64,000 nt of DNA from VXOI01 sp965197575. GTDB lineage: Bacteria > Chloroflexota > Dehalococcoidia > Lucifugimonadales > UBA3495. The notes beneath the pieces were generated by a model that was not told where the DNA came from, did not search any database, and worked only from the letters and a program-made list of their open reading frames with translations. Both the position numbers and the translations under genes were made by a program. Position 1 is the first letter of the stretch. Each line of letters begins with the position of its first letter. Positions 57,129-64,000 of the stretch are shown here, piece by piece. The stretch is from contig OZ240214.1 in assembly GCA_965197575.1 (NCBI GenBank), positions 3,100,001-3,164,000 on the forward strand, given 5' to 3'.

Positions 57129-57914
57129 ATGGCCACGATACGGGTGGTTGTTAATGGGGCTACCGGGAAAATGGGGGTGGAGACTGTGGCCGCCGTTTGC
57201 CGCGAGGACGATCTGGAGCTGGTGGGCGCTGCCTGTCTCCGCGACCGGGGCGCGGTCCTGCCCACGCCCGCCGGAGAGGTGCCGCTGTCCACCGACCTCG
57301 GCCCGCTGCTCGACGATGTGCGCCCGCAGGTGTTGGTGGACTTCACCAACGCTTCCGCATGTATGGAAGCCGCCATGACCGCCGGCGCTCGTTCGGTCAA
57401 TCTGGTGCTCGGCTCAAGCGGACTGTCGTCCGACCATCTGGCGCAACTGGATGCTCTGGCCAACGACAACAACATCGGTGTCATAGTGGCTCCTAACTTC
57501 GCTCTCGGCGCGGTGGTGCTGAAGCGGCTGGTGGAGCAGGCCGCTCCCTACTTCGATTACGTCGACATCGTGGAGTCGCATCACGAGGCGAAAATCGACG
57601 CCCCTTCGGGGTTTGCCTTGGCTTTGGCCGGAAGCCTGTCCCAGCAGAAGCAGTTCACCCGCAACCAGACGGAGAAGGAAAACCTGGCCAACACCAGGGG
57701 CGGGGAGCAGGGCGGGGTCACCGTCCATAGCATCCGTATGCCTGGCCGCAGCGCTCACCACGAGATTATCTTCGGGGCCGCCGGACAGACTGTCACCCTG
57801 CGCCACGACACCCTGGGCCGCGACTGCTACATGCCCGGCGTTGTTCGCTGCATCCGCGAAGTTGTGAGCCGTCCGGGGCTCGTGGTAGGCTTGGAGAACA
57901 TACTAGGACTCTAG
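57129..57914 (+). CDS. dapB: 4-hydroxy-tetrahydrodipicolinate reductase
   Basis: A 261-residue NAD(P)H reductase of the lysine/diaminopimelate pathway. The N-terminal VVNGATGKMGVETVAAVC binds cofactor; IVESHHEAKIDAPSGFAL is the family active-site motif (HH...K...SG). It ends GLVVGLENILGL. ATG 57129 follows GGAGGT at 5 bp. It heads dapB-asd, with dapA about 3.5 kb downstream. Confidence 0.96.
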   Translation: MATIRVVVNGATGKMGVETVAAVCREDDLELVGAACLRDRGAVLPTPAGEVPLSTDLGPLLDDVRPQVLVDFTNASACMEAAMTAGARSVNLVLGSSGLSSDHLAQLDALANDNNIGVIVAPNFALGAVVLKRLVEQAAPYFDYVDIVESHHEAKIDAPSGFALALAGSLSQQKQFTRNQTEKENLANTRGGEQGGVTVHSIRMPGRSAHHEIIFGAAGQTVTLRHDTLGRDCYMPGVVRCIREVVSRPGLVVGLENILGL

Positions 57915-57927
57915 GCAGGTATCCCCC

Positions 57928-58971
57928 GTGCAGGACCTAACCATCGCAGTAGTCGGCGCCACCGGAGCGGTGGGCGCCGAGTTTCTCCGCATCGTCGAGC
58001 AACGCTATTCTACCCCACCCAACCTCCGGCTGATGGCCTCCAGCCGCTCCGCAGGGAAGCGCATCCCGGTCGGCGGTAAGGAACTGGTGGTGGAGGAAGC
58101 CACCGAGGACTCCTTTGACGGCGTGGACATCGCCTTCATCTCCGCCACTTCCGACGTGAGCCGCGCCCTCTGCCCCGCAGCGGTGGCCGCCGGGGCCGTC
58201 GTGATCGACGACAGCTCCGCCTTCCGTATGGAGGCCAACGTGCCCTTGGTGGTCCCCGAGGTCAACGGGGCCGACGTGGAGTGGCACGAAGGAATCATCG
58301 CCATCCCCAACTGCTCCACCACGCCGCTGGTGATGGCGGCCCACCCGCTGCACCGGATCAACCCGGTGCTCCGGGTCATCGCCGACACCTATCAATCGGT
58401 TTCCGGGGCCGGGGCCGCATTGATGGCCGACCTGAAGGAGCAATCAAGCCGACTGAACGGCGAGGACGGGCGCGGATCCCGGAGCGAGCCGGGGCAGATC
58501 GCCTACAACGTCATCCCCCAAATAGACCGGTTCCTGGAATCCGGCTACACGATGGAAGAGCAGAAGATGCGTCAAGAGACGCAGAAGATCATGCACGCCC
58601 CGGACATCCGGGTCTCCGCCACCTGCGTTCGGGTGCCGGTCTATGTGTCCCACTGTGCAGCGGCCCACCTGGAATTCGAGCGGCCGATGGACCCGGCCGA
58701 GGCCAGGGAACTGCTGGTGTCTATGCCGGGCGTCACCGTACTGGACGACCCCGCTGCGGGACAATACCCCATGCCCTGGGACGTGGCGGGCGAGGACGAC
58801 GTTTTCGTGGGCCGCATCCGCCAAGACGGCTCGCACCCCTGCGGGCTGGCCATGTGGATAGTCTCCGACAACCTCCGCAAAGGCGCAGCCCTCAACTCCC
58901 TGCAAATCGCCGAAGAACTGGTGGCCCGCAACTGCCTCAAGCCGCGTTCCGGCAGAGCGGCGGTGGCATAA
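57928..58971 (+). CDS. asd: Aspartate-semialdehyde dehydrogenase
   Basis: A 347-residue enzyme that makes aspartate semialdehyde for lysine, threonine, methionine and wall precursors. AVVGATGAVGAEFLRIVEQR binds NADP; the catalytic Cys129 is in IAIPNCSTTPLVMA, and SFRMEANVPLVVPEVNG-like sequences follow the family. GTG 57928 is 14 bp after the dapB stop. Confidence 0.96.
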   Translation: MQDLTIAVVGATGAVGAEFLRIVEQRYSTPPNLRLMASSRSAGKRIPVGGKELVVEEATEDSFDGVDIAFISATSDVSRALCPAAVAAGAVVIDDSSAFRMEANVPLVVPEVNGADVEWHEGIIAIPNCSTTPLVMAAHPLHRINPVLRVIADTYQSVSGAGAALMADLKEQSSRLNGEDGRGSRSEPGQIAYNVIPQIDRFLESGYTMEEQKMRQETQKIMHAPDIRVSATCVRVPVYVSHCAAAHLEFERPMDPAEARELLVSMPGVTVLDDPAAGQYPMPWDVAGEDDVFVGRIRQDGSHPCGLAMWIVSDNLRKGAALNSLQIAEELVARNCLKPRSGRAAVA

Positions 58972-59030
58972 CGGGGGACCGTTCCCAGCCGTTGCTCCGA
59001 GGAAAGCGCTAACCGTCGGCTGCAGCGCGG

Positions 59031-59780
59031 CTAGCCTCCCGACCGCAGCCGACGCAGTTGCTCCCGGAGGCGTTCGTTTTCCGATAGTGCGGCGTCCCGC
59101 TCCGCCTCGGCGGCCAGCAGGGCCTCCTGCACTTGCCGCGAGTTGGCCAGGTAGGTCCCGGTGGCCGGGTCGTAGAACCGGGGCCAGCCCTCGTCCCAAG
59201 ACAAGCTGAGTTCCAGCGCCTCGCTGTACGCCTTCAGTATGCCGTCGGGTTCGGTGGTCAACTCTATGGGCTGGTACGCGCCGTCTACCAAGCGGTCGCC
59301 GGCCAGAGGACGGCCGTGATAGCGGCCTCCGGTGGGGTCGAAGCTCCAGTATTCGGGAACACCGATCCGGGCGTAGATGCCGGGTTTGCGGTTCACGTCC
59401 GCGCGGGAAGTGCTTTCCGAAGCGATTTCCAGCACCCAGTCCGGCGGCTTGCCCACTTCCCAGGGCAGGTAGAGCTTGCGCGGACGGATGGCCTCGGCAT
59501 CGACGCCGAAGGACAGGTACACGTCAGGAGCGACGCGGACGTTGAGGTTTCCAGGGTCGTAGCAGATGAACGACTCGCGATCGAGAAAGACGTCGGGCCG
59601 ACGGTTGAAGTCGGTGAACCAGGCGGTGAGCAGGTTAATCACTTCGTCTATTTCACGGCGTTGTTCCATGTGGTCGGGCGGCAGCTCCTTTTCGTCGGGA
59701 TTGAAATCGAGTCTGGCGTAGTCGATTTCGCCCTGCCGACGGTACGGCAGCATGGTCCTCAGAGTCACATCGGTAGTCAT
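59031..59780 (-). CDS. Uma2 family endonuclease (DUF820)
   Basis: A 249-residue PD-(D/E)xK-fold protein of the Uma2/DUF820 family. The core is VRVAPDVYLSFG (catalytic Asp), then PPDWVLEIASEST (ExxS-type second acidic residue) and YARIGVPEYWSFDP, followed by a coiled-coil tail (LLAAEAERDAALSENERLRE). Uma2 genes multiply in Chloroflexota and cyanobacteria; their role is unknown. It lies antisense between asd and the BBE oxidase gene. ATG 59780 is used, since sequence upstream to 59873 matches no homologous part. Confidence 0.85.
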   Translation of the reverse strand: MTTDVTLRTMLPYRRQGEIDYARLDFNPDEKELPPDHMEQRREIDEVINLLTAWFTDFNRRPDVFLDRESFICYDPGNLNVRVAPDVYLSFGVDAEAIRPRKLYLPWEVGKPPDWVLEIASESTSRADVNRKPGIYARIGVPEYWSFDPTGGRYHGRPLAGDRLVDGAYQPIELTTEPDGILKAYSEALELSLSWDEGWPRFYDPATGTYLANSRQVQEALLAAEAERDAALSENERLREQLRRLRSGG

Positions 59781-59934
59781 CGCTGGCCTCAGGGCGGTGT
59801 GGTCAGGTTGGCCCCAGTATAGCAAAGGCTTTTTAGGGGGTGCGACATGGGTTATGGGCGGGTATAATGGCACCTACCCCCAGCCAGGGGCTGCAAGCAG
59901 CCCTCCATACAGAGCCATTTGAGGAGGCCGATCC

Positions 59935-61338
59935 GTGGTAGACCTGCTAGCGGCTGCTCTCACCGGAGGAGACATCCTCGTGGGCGAAGAGGAAGTTGGA
60001 GAACTCCGGGCTTCGCTTCGGGGAGACTTGCTACAGCCCGGCGACCACGGCTACGACGAGGCCCGCCGGGTCTGGAACGCCATGATCGACCGTCGGCCCG
60101 CTCTTATCGCCCGGTGCGCCGGCGCGTCAGACGTTATTAAGGCCGTCAACTTTGCCCGGCGCCACGACCTGCTGGTTTCGGTGCGGGGCGGCGGACATAG
60201 CTTCGCGGGCAACGCGGTCTGCGACGGCGGCCTGGTGATCGATCTGACCAGGATGCAGGGTATCCGGGTGGACCCCGTGAGCCAAACGGTCCGGGCTGAG
60301 CCTGGGGTGAAGTGGCTGGACTTCGACCGGGAAACCCAGGCGTTTGGTCTGGCCACCACCGGCGGCACCAACAGCGATACCGGCATCGCCGGCCTCACCC
60401 TCGGCGGCGGCCACGGTTGGCTCGGCGGAAAGTATGGCTTGACCTGCGACAACCTCATCTCCGCCGACCTGGTTATCGCCAGCGGAGAGCTGGTTCACGC
60501 CAGCGACACCGAAAACACCGACCTCTTTTGGGGAATTCGAGGCGGCGGTGGAAATTTCGGGGTAGTTACCTCCTTCGAATATCAACTCCATCCGGTGGGC
60601 GACCTGTTGGCCGGGATGGTGGTCCACCCATTCGGCAAAGCCGGGGAGGTGCTCCGCTTCTATCGGGACTTCATCGACGGATGCCCCGACGAAGTGACCA
60701 GCATCGCGGGCATGATGACCGGCGAAGACGGCAACCCGGCGATAGCTGTCCTGCTTTGCTACAACGGAGACCATGCGGAGGGCGAACGAGTGCTCGCCCC
60801 GATGCGGGAATTCGGGCCTCCGCTGCTGGATAACGTGGGCCCCCTGCCCTACACCACGCTTCAGAGTATGCTGGACGCCGCCACCCCGGAGGGCCGGCAG
60901 AATTACGAAAAAGCCCACTTCTTCTCCCAACTGAGCGACGGGGCCATCGATACACTGGTCGAGGGTTTTTCCAAGGTAACCTCGCCAATGTCTATGCTGG
61001 CCTTGCAGCAAGTCGGCGGGGAAATGCAGCGGGGCGCGGGAGATCAGGCGGCCTACAGCCACCGGGACGCTTTGTATAACCTGGTGCTCTTCACCGCCTG
61101 GGAAGACCAGGGCGAATCGGAAGTCCACATTAAATGGGCCAGGGACCTTTGGGAAGACCTTATCCCGTACAGCACCGGTGGCGTCTACGTCAACGACATC
61201 GGCCGGGAAACGGAGGAGGGCGCGGAGCAGATACAGTCTGCTTTTGGCGCCGGCTATAAGCGGCTGGTAGAACTGAAGAACAAGTACGACCCCACCAATC
61301 TGTTCCGGCACAATCAAAACATCCGGCCCTCGATCTAG
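59935..61338 (+). CDS. FAD-binding oxidoreductase with berberine-bridge domain
   Basis: A 467-residue VAO-type oxidase. VRGGGHSFAGNAVCDGG carries the His that may bind FAD covalently; GIAGLTLGGGHGWLGGKYGL and LFWGIRGGGGNFGVVTSFEY complete the FAD site. The C-terminal YDPTNLFRHNQNI is the BBE motif. The second covalent Cys of bicovalent oxidases is absent at its usual place. GTG 59935 follows GAGGAGG. Such enzymes oxidise sugars, polyphenols or alkaloids; the link to lysine genes is unexplained. Confidence 0.9.
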   Translation: MVDLLAAALTGGDILVGEEEVGELRASLRGDLLQPGDHGYDEARRVWNAMIDRRPALIARCAGASDVIKAVNFARRHDLLVSVRGGGHSFAGNAVCDGGLVIDLTRMQGIRVDPVSQTVRAEPGVKWLDFDRETQAFGLATTGGTNSDTGIAGLTLGGGHGWLGGKYGLTCDNLISADLVIASGELVHASDTENTDLFWGIRGGGGNFGVVTSFEYQLHPVGDLLAGMVVHPFGKAGEVLRFYRDFIDGCPDEVTSIAGMMTGEDGNPAIAVLLCYNGDHAEGERVLAPMREFGPPLLDNVGPLPYTTLQSMLDAATPEGRQNYEKAHFFSQLSDGAIDTLVEGFSKVTSPMSMLALQQVGGEMQRGAGDQAAYSHRDALYNLVLFTAWEDQGESEVHIKWARDLWEDLIPYSTGGVYVNDIGRETEEGAEQIQSAFGAGYKRLVELKNKYDPTNLFRHNQNIRPSI

Positions 61339-61391
61339 GAGGGTAACGGCGTCCCCCAATCAGCGCATTACGCATCAGTAGGAGGGAAATC

Positions 61392-62282
61392 ATGACAGAG
61401 ATAGGCAGGCTGATCACGGCTATGGTTACACCGTTCGACTCCGAGGGGAAGGTGGACTACGATCAGGCCAAGCGCCTCGCCAACGCCCTCCTCGACTCCG
61501 GCAGCGACGGAGTCATCGTCTCCGGTACCACCGGCGAGTCGCCCACCCTCAGCACCGAAGAGAAGCTGCGGTTGTTCGCCGAGGTGAAGGAATCCGTCGG
61601 CGACCGCGGCGCGGTGGTGGCCGGCGCCGGTAACTACAACACCGCGGAAAGCATCGAGCTCAGCATGGAGGCCGAGAAGCAGGGTGTGGACGGGCTGCTG
61701 TTGGTGGTGCCCTACTACAACAAACCGCCGCAGGAAGGGCTTTACCAGCATTTCAAGGCCGTCGCCGCACACACCAACCTGCCTTGCATCGTTTACAACG
61801 TCACCAGCCGCACCAGCCTGAATATGTCCCACGAGACCACGATCCGCCTGAGCGAGATCGACAACATCGTGGGTATCAAAGAGGCAGGCAGCGACATGGA
61901 CCAGATCGCCCGCATCATCGAAGGCTCCAAGCCGGGCTTCCTGGTGTGGAGCGGCAACGACAACGAGACGTTCTACATTATGAGCATGGGCGGGTTCGGC
62001 GTGGTCAGCGTGGCCTCCCACCTGATCGGCGACCAGATCAAGCACATGATGGGCCTGCTGTTGGAAGGCGATGTGGAACAGGCGGGCGCGGAGCACCGGC
62101 GGCTCCTGCCTGCGTTCAAGGTGCTGTTCACCGAGTCCAACCCCATCCCGGTAAAGCACGGTCTGAACCAAGCCGGGTTCAACGTGGGTAATCCCCGGCT
62201 GCCCCTGGTCCCGGCCTCGGAAAGGGCGGCGGCCCAGATCGACGAGGTCATGTCCCAGTACCACATCGACCTGCCGGTCTAA
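61392..62282 (+). CDS. dapA: 4-hydroxy-tetrahydrodipicolinate synthase
   Basis: A 296-residue aldolase condensing pyruvate and aspartate semialdehyde. GTTGESPTLSTEEK (Thr-Thr of the catalytic triad), YNVTSRTS (Tyr) and Schiff-base Lys163 in VGIKEAGSD are all present. GGAGGG precedes the ATG. It completes the first steps of the DAP pathway together with dapB and asd upstream. Confidence 0.96.
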   Translation: MTEIGRLITAMVTPFDSEGKVDYDQAKRLANALLDSGSDGVIVSGTTGESPTLSTEEKLRLFAEVKESVGDRGAVVAGAGNYNTAESIELSMEAEKQGVDGLLLVVPYYNKPPQEGLYQHFKAVAAHTNLPCIVYNVTSRTSLNMSHETTIRLSEIDNIVGIKEAGSDMDQIARIIEGSKPGFLVWSGNDNETFYIMSMGGFGVVSVASHLIGDQIKHMMGLLLEGDVEQAGAEHRRLLPAFKVLFTESNPIPVKHGLNQAGFNVGNPRLPLVPASERAAAQIDEVMSQYHIDLPV

Positions 62283-62310
62283 GAGAGGTCAGGAATCATC
62301 CACAGAAAGA

Positions 62311-62338
62311 ACGGCCCCGACAATGTGCGGGGCCGTTA
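62311..62338 (+). terminator. Intrinsic terminator after dapA
   Basis: AACGGCCCCG and CGGGGCCGTT form a 10-bp perfect stem with loop ACAATGTG, 28 bp past the dapA stop. The T-run is short (TT AA), so it could serve both converging genes. Confidence 0.7.
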
Positions 62339-62387
62339 AAGTATGGATGGAAGGCAGAAGGTACGTATCTGAAGCGGTTCCGGTAGA

Positions 62388-63113
62388 TTACTGCCGGACT
62401 GACCTAACCTCCACCTGCTCGAACCCCACTCTGGCCCGTTGCGGCTCGGCTATGGTTTCCCCGATGACCATTGGCCAGGCGATGGAGCCGGTCGCTTTAT
62501 TGAGAATACCAGCCCGTATAACGGCGCGTTCGATGTCGTCGTTGTTGACCGTTATGGAGATTTCTCCGACAAAGTAAACTGGGCCGTCGTTGTCTTCTCC
62601 CCTCATTACGGCGTCGGCCAATTCCATGTCGAGCGCCTCGGCATCGGTTATCAATCCATTGTCGAGCGCATTGGAAAGCAGTTCTTCAAACTCTCTCTCC
62701 ATCCCTTGGCCGCTGCTGTGCAGCAGCCGGTTGCGGCGCAATCTGCGGTTATGGCGTCGGCTGAACGCCATGCTGGCGTAGCTGGCGAAGCTGCGGCTGA
62801 CCTTGCGTTCGTACTCCGCCCCCTGCAATCCGCCCACAGCTCCACGGATTACGATGACTTCGCCGTCTATCCGTTGGATGCTGCCCTGCATTTCGGTGAT
62901 GCTGCCCTGCATTTCGGTGATGCTGCCGTCTATCCGGGTGATGTCACCCCGCATTTCGGTGAATTGCTGTTCGGCGTAGGTTACGAACCTTGCGAACCGC
63001 TCCGGCAACTCTATCAGCTCTTGGGTCAGCAGGAGCCGGCGGACTTCGTCCCGGAAGTCCGGGTCCTCCCTGAGCAGGCGCAGCAAATCAGCGGTGCTGG
63101 AAATTGTGGTCAC
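62388..63113 (-). CDS. Coiled-coil protein with DUF3782-like C-terminal domain
   Basis: A 241-residue protein. Residues about 45-85 are a short coiled coil with repeats of the form SITEMQGS. The C-terminal half (FEELLSNALDNGLITDAEAL, VYFVGEISITVNNDDIERAV, then ILNKATGSIAWPMVIGETIA) resembles DUF3782-like PD-(D/E)xK proteins: EISITV would be the conserved acidic strand. Function unknown; such genes are frequent in cyanobacteria and Chloroflexota. It lies 18 bp after the purA stop on the same strand. Confidence 0.75.
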   Translation of the reverse strand: MTTISSTADLLRLLREDPDFRDEVRRLLLTQELIELPERFARFVTYAEQQFTEMRGDITRIDGSITEMQGSITEMQGSIQRIDGEVIVIRGAVGGLQGAEYERKVSRSFASYASMAFSRRHNRRLRRNRLLHSSGQGMEREFEELLSNALDNGLITDAEALDMELADAVMRGEDNDGPVYFVGEISITVNNDDIERAVIRAGILNKATGSIAWPMVIGETIAEPQRARVGFEQVEVRSVRQ

Positions 63114-63131
63114 GGCGACGGCTCCACTCTC

Positions 63132-64000
63132 TTAGAACACGGGGCTGACCTGGATAGTCTCATGGCGGCTGGGGCCGGTGGAGATGATCTGCACGGCGCA
63201 GCCCACCAGTTCCTCGACGCACCGCACGTAGTTCAGGGCGTTCTTGGGCAGTTGGGCCAGCTTGGTGGCGCTGGCCGTCGGCCGGTCCCAACCTGGCATT
63301 TCCTGGTACACCGGTTCACATTGGGCCAAAAGGGACGTGTTGGCCGGGAACCGTTCAACCTCTTTGCCGTTGGCGGTGTAGCCGACGCAGACCTTTACCT
63401 TCTCGAAGCCGTCCAGGATGTCCAGCCGGGTTAGCACTAGGCCGGTGAACCCGTTGACCAGTTGGCTGTACTTTCCCGCCACGCCGTCGAACCAGCCGAT
63501 GCGGCGGGGCCTGCCGGTGGTGGTGCCGTATTCTTGGGCGATCTGCCGAATTTCCTCGGCGGACTCGTCGAAAATCTCCGAAGGCATGGGGCCGCCGCCG
63601 ACGCGGGTGGAGTAGGCCTTGAACACGCCCAACACGCCGGAAATGGCTTGGGGATTCAGGCCCAGACCGGTGCAAGCGCCCCCGATGGACGGCGAGGATG
63701 ACGTCACGTATGGATACGATCCGTGATCTAGGTCCAGCAGCGTCCCTTGAGCGCCTTCCAGCAGCACCTTCTTGCCTTGGGCTAGGCGGTCCTGGACGAT
63801 CTGCTCGGTGGGGCGGGCGTAGGGGCGAAGCTGCTCCGCCCAGACGCGGCACTTTTCCTGCACATCTCCCAACGCCAGCGCCTCGCCTCCGTATATTTTG
63901 GTGATCAGCGCGTTCTTCTGGGCCAGGGTGCTCTCTAGGCGCGGCGCGAGAGAGTCCCAGTCCAGCAGGTCGCCGACTCGAATGCCGGCGCGGCCTGTCT
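63132..64000 (-). CDS. purA: Adenylosuccinate synthetase, C-terminal part (5' end outside window)
   Basis: The enzyme makes adenylosuccinate from IMP and aspartate with GTP in purine synthesis. The open frame covers the last 289 codons or so to the window edge. Visible are TGRAGIRVGDLLDW near the edge, KKVLLEGAQGTLLDLDHGSY, PYVTSSSPSIGGACTGLGL, STRVGGGPMPSE, GTTTGRPRRIGWFDGVA and the late STGPSRHETI. The N-terminal GTP/IMP-binding part is outside the window. Confidence 0.97.
   Translation of the reverse strand, partial: TGRAGIRVGDLLDWDSLAPRLESTLAQKNALITKIYGGEALALGDVQEKCRVWAEQLRPYARPTEQIVQDRLAQGKKVLLEGAQGTLLDLDHGSYPYVTSSSPSIGGACTGLGLNPQAISGVLGVFKAYSTRVGGGPMPSEIFDESAEEIRQIAQEYGTTTGRPRRIGWFDGVAGKYSQLVNGFTGLVLTRLDILDGFEKVKVCVGYTANGKEVERFPANTSLLAQCEPVYQEMPGWDRPTASATKLAQLPKNALNYVRCVEELVGCAVQIISTGPSRHETIQVSPVF

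Overview
The window looks like a GC-rich bacterial chromosome segment, most likely from a Chloroflexota lineage (Dehalococcoidia/SAR202-like). This is inferred from the gene complement: family-5 solute-binding lipoproteins with Ala/Pro/Thr linkers, a DUF1800-DUF1501-NHL cluster, a PIN/TRAM-ispD-ispF-cysS operon, a DnaB-DnaD-DnaC-like operon and a dap cluster behind rpsO-pnp. No rRNA or other phylogenetic marker was available to confirm it. TGA is an ordinary stop codon in many genes here. Both ends cut genes: uvrA on the left and purA on the right.

Layout. 0-5 kb: end of uvrA, a BrnTA toxin-antitoxin remnant (brnT broken, brnA intact), a metallo-beta-lactamase-fold hydrolase, an M16 protease and four small minus-strand genes including an HNH nuclease. 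5-9.4 kb: gamma-glutamyltransferase, then an accessory island with an AAA ATPase translationally coupled to a small PD-(D/E)xK-like protein (putative defence pair), bordered by remnants of a TPP-dependent enzyme and an IS630-type transposase. 9.4-15.7 kb: a complete peptide/nickel-type ABC transporter operon. 15.9-21.2 kb: FAD-linked oxidase, cysS, ispF, ispD and a PIN/TRAM membrane protein. 21.2-25.7 kb: an unusual C-skewed non-coding stretch with 10-bp repeats, a small unknown ORF, an RNA methyltransferase, an esterase, DUF1232, a cupin, an AhpD-like gene with an in-frame TGA (probable selenoprotein) and a UppP-like phosphatase. 25.7-29.7 kb: replication operon rplI-dnaB-dnaD-like-dnaC-like, with a loader that carries two AAA+ modules.

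29.8-36.1 kb: a coiled-coil membrane protein, TenA, a methyltransferase, an NHL propeller, DUF1501 and DUF1800. 36.5-44.6 kb: a second ABC uptake locus with two permeases and three tandem paralogous binding proteins, each with its own related promoter. 44.8-53.8 kb: mutM-like, YfcE-like phosphodiesterase, two SDRs, a DUF433/DUF5615 toxin-antitoxin pair, tRNA-Pro and tRNA-Arg, Ldh2 dehydrogenase, a DinB-like protein, a 5-FTHF cyclo-ligase-like protein, a GxxExxY protein and thiD. 54-62.3 kb: rpsO, pnp, and dapB-asd-(Uma2, antisense)-BBE oxidase-dapA. The dapB leader contains a strong terminator and may be an attenuator. The right end carries a coiled-coil DUF3782-like protein and purA.

The most notable observation is the AhpD-like gene at 24472-24870. 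Its CxxC redox motif reads Cys-Gly-Val-TGA, the family sequence continues in frame past the TGA, and a SECIS-like hairpin lies at the expected distance. Other points of interest are the ATPase/nuclease island, the double-AAA helicase loader, dispersed palindromic heptad repeats (one forming the start of ispD), a 28-bp inverted repeat before rpsO, and a terminator inside the nominal 5' end of the PIN/TRAM ORF.
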